A stretch of 64,000 nt of DNA from Alkalithermobacter thermoalcaliphilus JW-YL-7 = DSM 7308 (GTDB lineage Bacteria; Bacillota; Clostridia; Peptostreptococcales; Peptostreptococcaceae): the NCBI GenBank assembly GCA_001584565.1, contig LSFY01000001.1, forward strand, positions 62,001 to 126,000. The letters run 5' to 3'. Below the pieces are notes generated by a model. The model was given only the letters and a program-made list of their open reading frames with translations. It did not search any database and had not been told where the DNA came from. This document shows, in pieces, positions 62,941 to 64,000 of the stretch. Both the position numbers and the translations under genes were made by a program. Every line of letters starts with the position of its first letter. Within the stretch, counting starts at the first letter, position 1.

Positions 62941-63433
62941 TAGAGGTTGCTATAATCTCTGACATTTCTACTATAAAATTAAGTCTTATATTATTGAAAG
63001 TAAATTTAATATCTTCATCGATTTGGTCAACTATAGCAACTATTGAAAAATCTCCTGTCTGTGGAAGTGTTTTTCCAACACCTTTCCCAGGTAGGATAGG
63101 ACCTTTTCTTATTTGAATAGTACCTATGTTTTCTTTATCTCCCAAACAGGCATCTAGTGCTAAAAATAATCCATCTGGATGCTTCTTTTTTATTTCGCTT
63201 AGAGCTTCATATATATTAAGTGCATGTATTGGACTTTCTAAAGTTCCGTACACAGGATATTTATAATCGCTGTTTTTTAACATAGTTCCAACTATAGGGC
63301 CTAAAGAGTCGCCTATACATCTGTCAGTACCTATACACACAATTACAGTTTTGTTGTTTATAATTTCTTTTAAAGCTGTAGTTAGAATATTTACACAATC
63401 ATCTTCTTTATAATTTGCTTTAACTATATACAC
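62924..63433 (-). CDS. yyaC: Spore protease YyaC-like protein
   Basis: 169-residue protein resembling YyaC, a sporulation protein with a hydrogenase-maturation-protease-like fold related to GPR. The core IVCIGTDRCIGDSLGPIVGTML (residues 30-51) and LALDACLGDKENIG are recognisable. It starts with a GTG after AGGAGGTG on the minus strand. Expression in the forespore or mother cell is expected, but no sigma site was identified. It converges with the AEC gene. Confidence 0.88.
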   Translation of the reverse strand: MYIVKANYKEDDCVNILTTALKEIINNKTVIVCIGTDRCIGDSLGPIVGTMLKNSDYKYPVYGTLESPIHALNIYEALSEIKKKHPDGLFLALDACLGDKENIGTIQIRKGPILPGKGVGKTLPQTGDFSIVAIVDQIDEDIKFTFNNIRLNFIVEMSEIIATSIILAT

Positions 63434-63495
63434 AAGATAGCACCTCCTAGTAATACACTATATGAGATGCGATCATAAAATATGAAAATGATAAA

Positions 63496-63528
63496 TATGA
63501 TATAATTATAGTGTTGGAGGTGAGATCT
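63496..63528 (+). promoter_or_regulatory. Promoter and ribosome-binding site of the COG2426 gene
   Basis: TGATATAAT with extended TG (63498-63506) and the ribosome-binding site TTGGAGGTGA (63514-63523), which excludes the GTG at 63511 and TTG at 63514 as starts and favours the TTG at 63529. Confidence 0.6.
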
Positions 63529-63978
63529 TTGGAATTTATAAGAAAAGAAATTTTACTTTTAATGATGTCTTTAATGCCAGTTGTAGAATTAAGAGGAGCA
63601 ATACCTTATGGAATATCCCTTGGATTTAATCCAATTCATGTTTATATAACTTGCCTTATAGGATCAATACTTCCATCTCCTATTATAATACTTACGTTTA
63701 GACATATAATAAAGTGGATAAAAAACAATAAATATTTATATAAAATAGGCCACTTCATTGACATTAAATTAAACAAAAAAGGGAAAAATATAAGGAAATA
63801 TAAAATGCTCGGTCTTATTGTTTTTGTTGCACTTCCAATTCCATCTACAGGAGTTTGGAGTGGATCTATGATTGCATCAATTCTTAGGTTTAGAATAAAG
63901 GATGCCTTAATTTCTATCACCCTAGGAAATATGATAGCAGGAATTATAGTACTTTTACTTTCTTATCATTTAATATAA
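63529..63978 (+). CDS. COG2426 small integral membrane protein
   Basis: 149-residue membrane protein starting with TTG (MEFIRKEILLLMMSLMPV). Motifs PVVELRGAIPYGI (about 17-29) and LFVALPIPSTGVWSG-type (near 103-117) are typical of this family, often annotated as a small multidrug export protein without proof. Four hydrophobic segments are visible. Function is unknown. A new TTGACA (63989-63994) begins at the end of the window. Confidence 0.88.
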   Translation: MEFIRKEILLLMMSLMPVVELRGAIPYGISLGFNPIHVYITCLIGSILPSPIIILTFRHIIKWIKNNKYLYKIGHFIDIKLNKKGKNIRKYKMLGLIVFVALPIPSTGVWSGSMIASILRFRIKDALISITLGNMIAGIIVLLLSYHLI

Positions 63979-64000
63979 AAAAGTATTGACAAGCTATATT

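Overview
The window is AT-rich DNA from an anaerobic, spore-forming, probably motile clostridium (Bacillota), most likely in or near the Peptostreptococcaceae. Signs of this are strong AGGAGG ribosome-binding sites, many TTG/GTG starts, spore genes (cwlD, spoIID, spoIIQ, spoIIID, yyaC), flagellar rod genes, and a ptb/buk plus 2-oxoacid:ferredoxin oxidoreductase block typical of amino-acid fermenters. As I remember it, the gene order resembles the first ~150 kb of Clostridioides difficile. The 16S rRNA genes carry a ~100-nt insertion in V1, which argues against C. difficile itself and recalls Clostridium paradoxum and Tepidibacter-like lineages. No species is assigned.

Layout. 1-13174: end of the S10 operon, the spc operon and the alpha operon (rplB' to rplQ) with secY, adk, map and infA, closed by a terminator. 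13262-17486: ecfA1-ecfA2-ecfT-truA, then rplM-rpsI behind a promoter and a probable L13 leader. 17561-19764: cwlD and the nucleoside transporter nupC. 19853-32921: two complete rRNA operons and 35 tRNA genes. The first operon is preceded by tRNA-Gly and two promoters. Its 5S and 23 following tRNAs have their own promoter and run straight into the second 16S gene, which has no promoter of its own that I can see. 33153-35161: cdaA-cdaR (c-di-AMP synthesis). 35272-41724: buk-ptb-buk, a P-loop NTPase and a four-subunit 2-oxoacid:ferredoxin oxidoreductase, which together can turn a 2-oxoacid into acyl-CoA, acyl phosphate and ATP. About 41735-43060: a decayed IS607/IStron-type element whose tnpA and tnpB both have internal deletions. 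43111-46495: glmM, a glmS ribozyme and glmS. 46610-50442 (minus strand): a GntR (YtrA-like) regulated ABC transporter operon. 50602-54032: lemA, a TPM-domain gene, ywmB and murA. 54089-59643: spoIID-spoIIQ-spoIIID-mreB-flhO-flhP-flgJ-like, an order shared with Bacillus. 59736-63978: fabZ, a phosphohexomutase, an AEC permease, yyaC (minus strand) and a COG2426 membrane protein.

The most unusual items are: (i) the IS607 remnant, whose TnpB keeps an open frame, the zinc finger and two RuvC motifs but has lost the whole RuvC-I segment, immediately upstream of a glmM that lacks a normal Shine-Dalgarno; (ii) the V1 insertion in both 16S genes, with differences between copies; (iii) the 5S-tRNA promoter feeding a promoterless rRNA operon; (iv) a 10-bp helix that would mask the glmS Shine-Dalgarno just 3' of the ribozyme; and (v) an uncharacterised structured leader before rpsM. 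All calls come from reading the sequence and from memory of the families; no database search was run.
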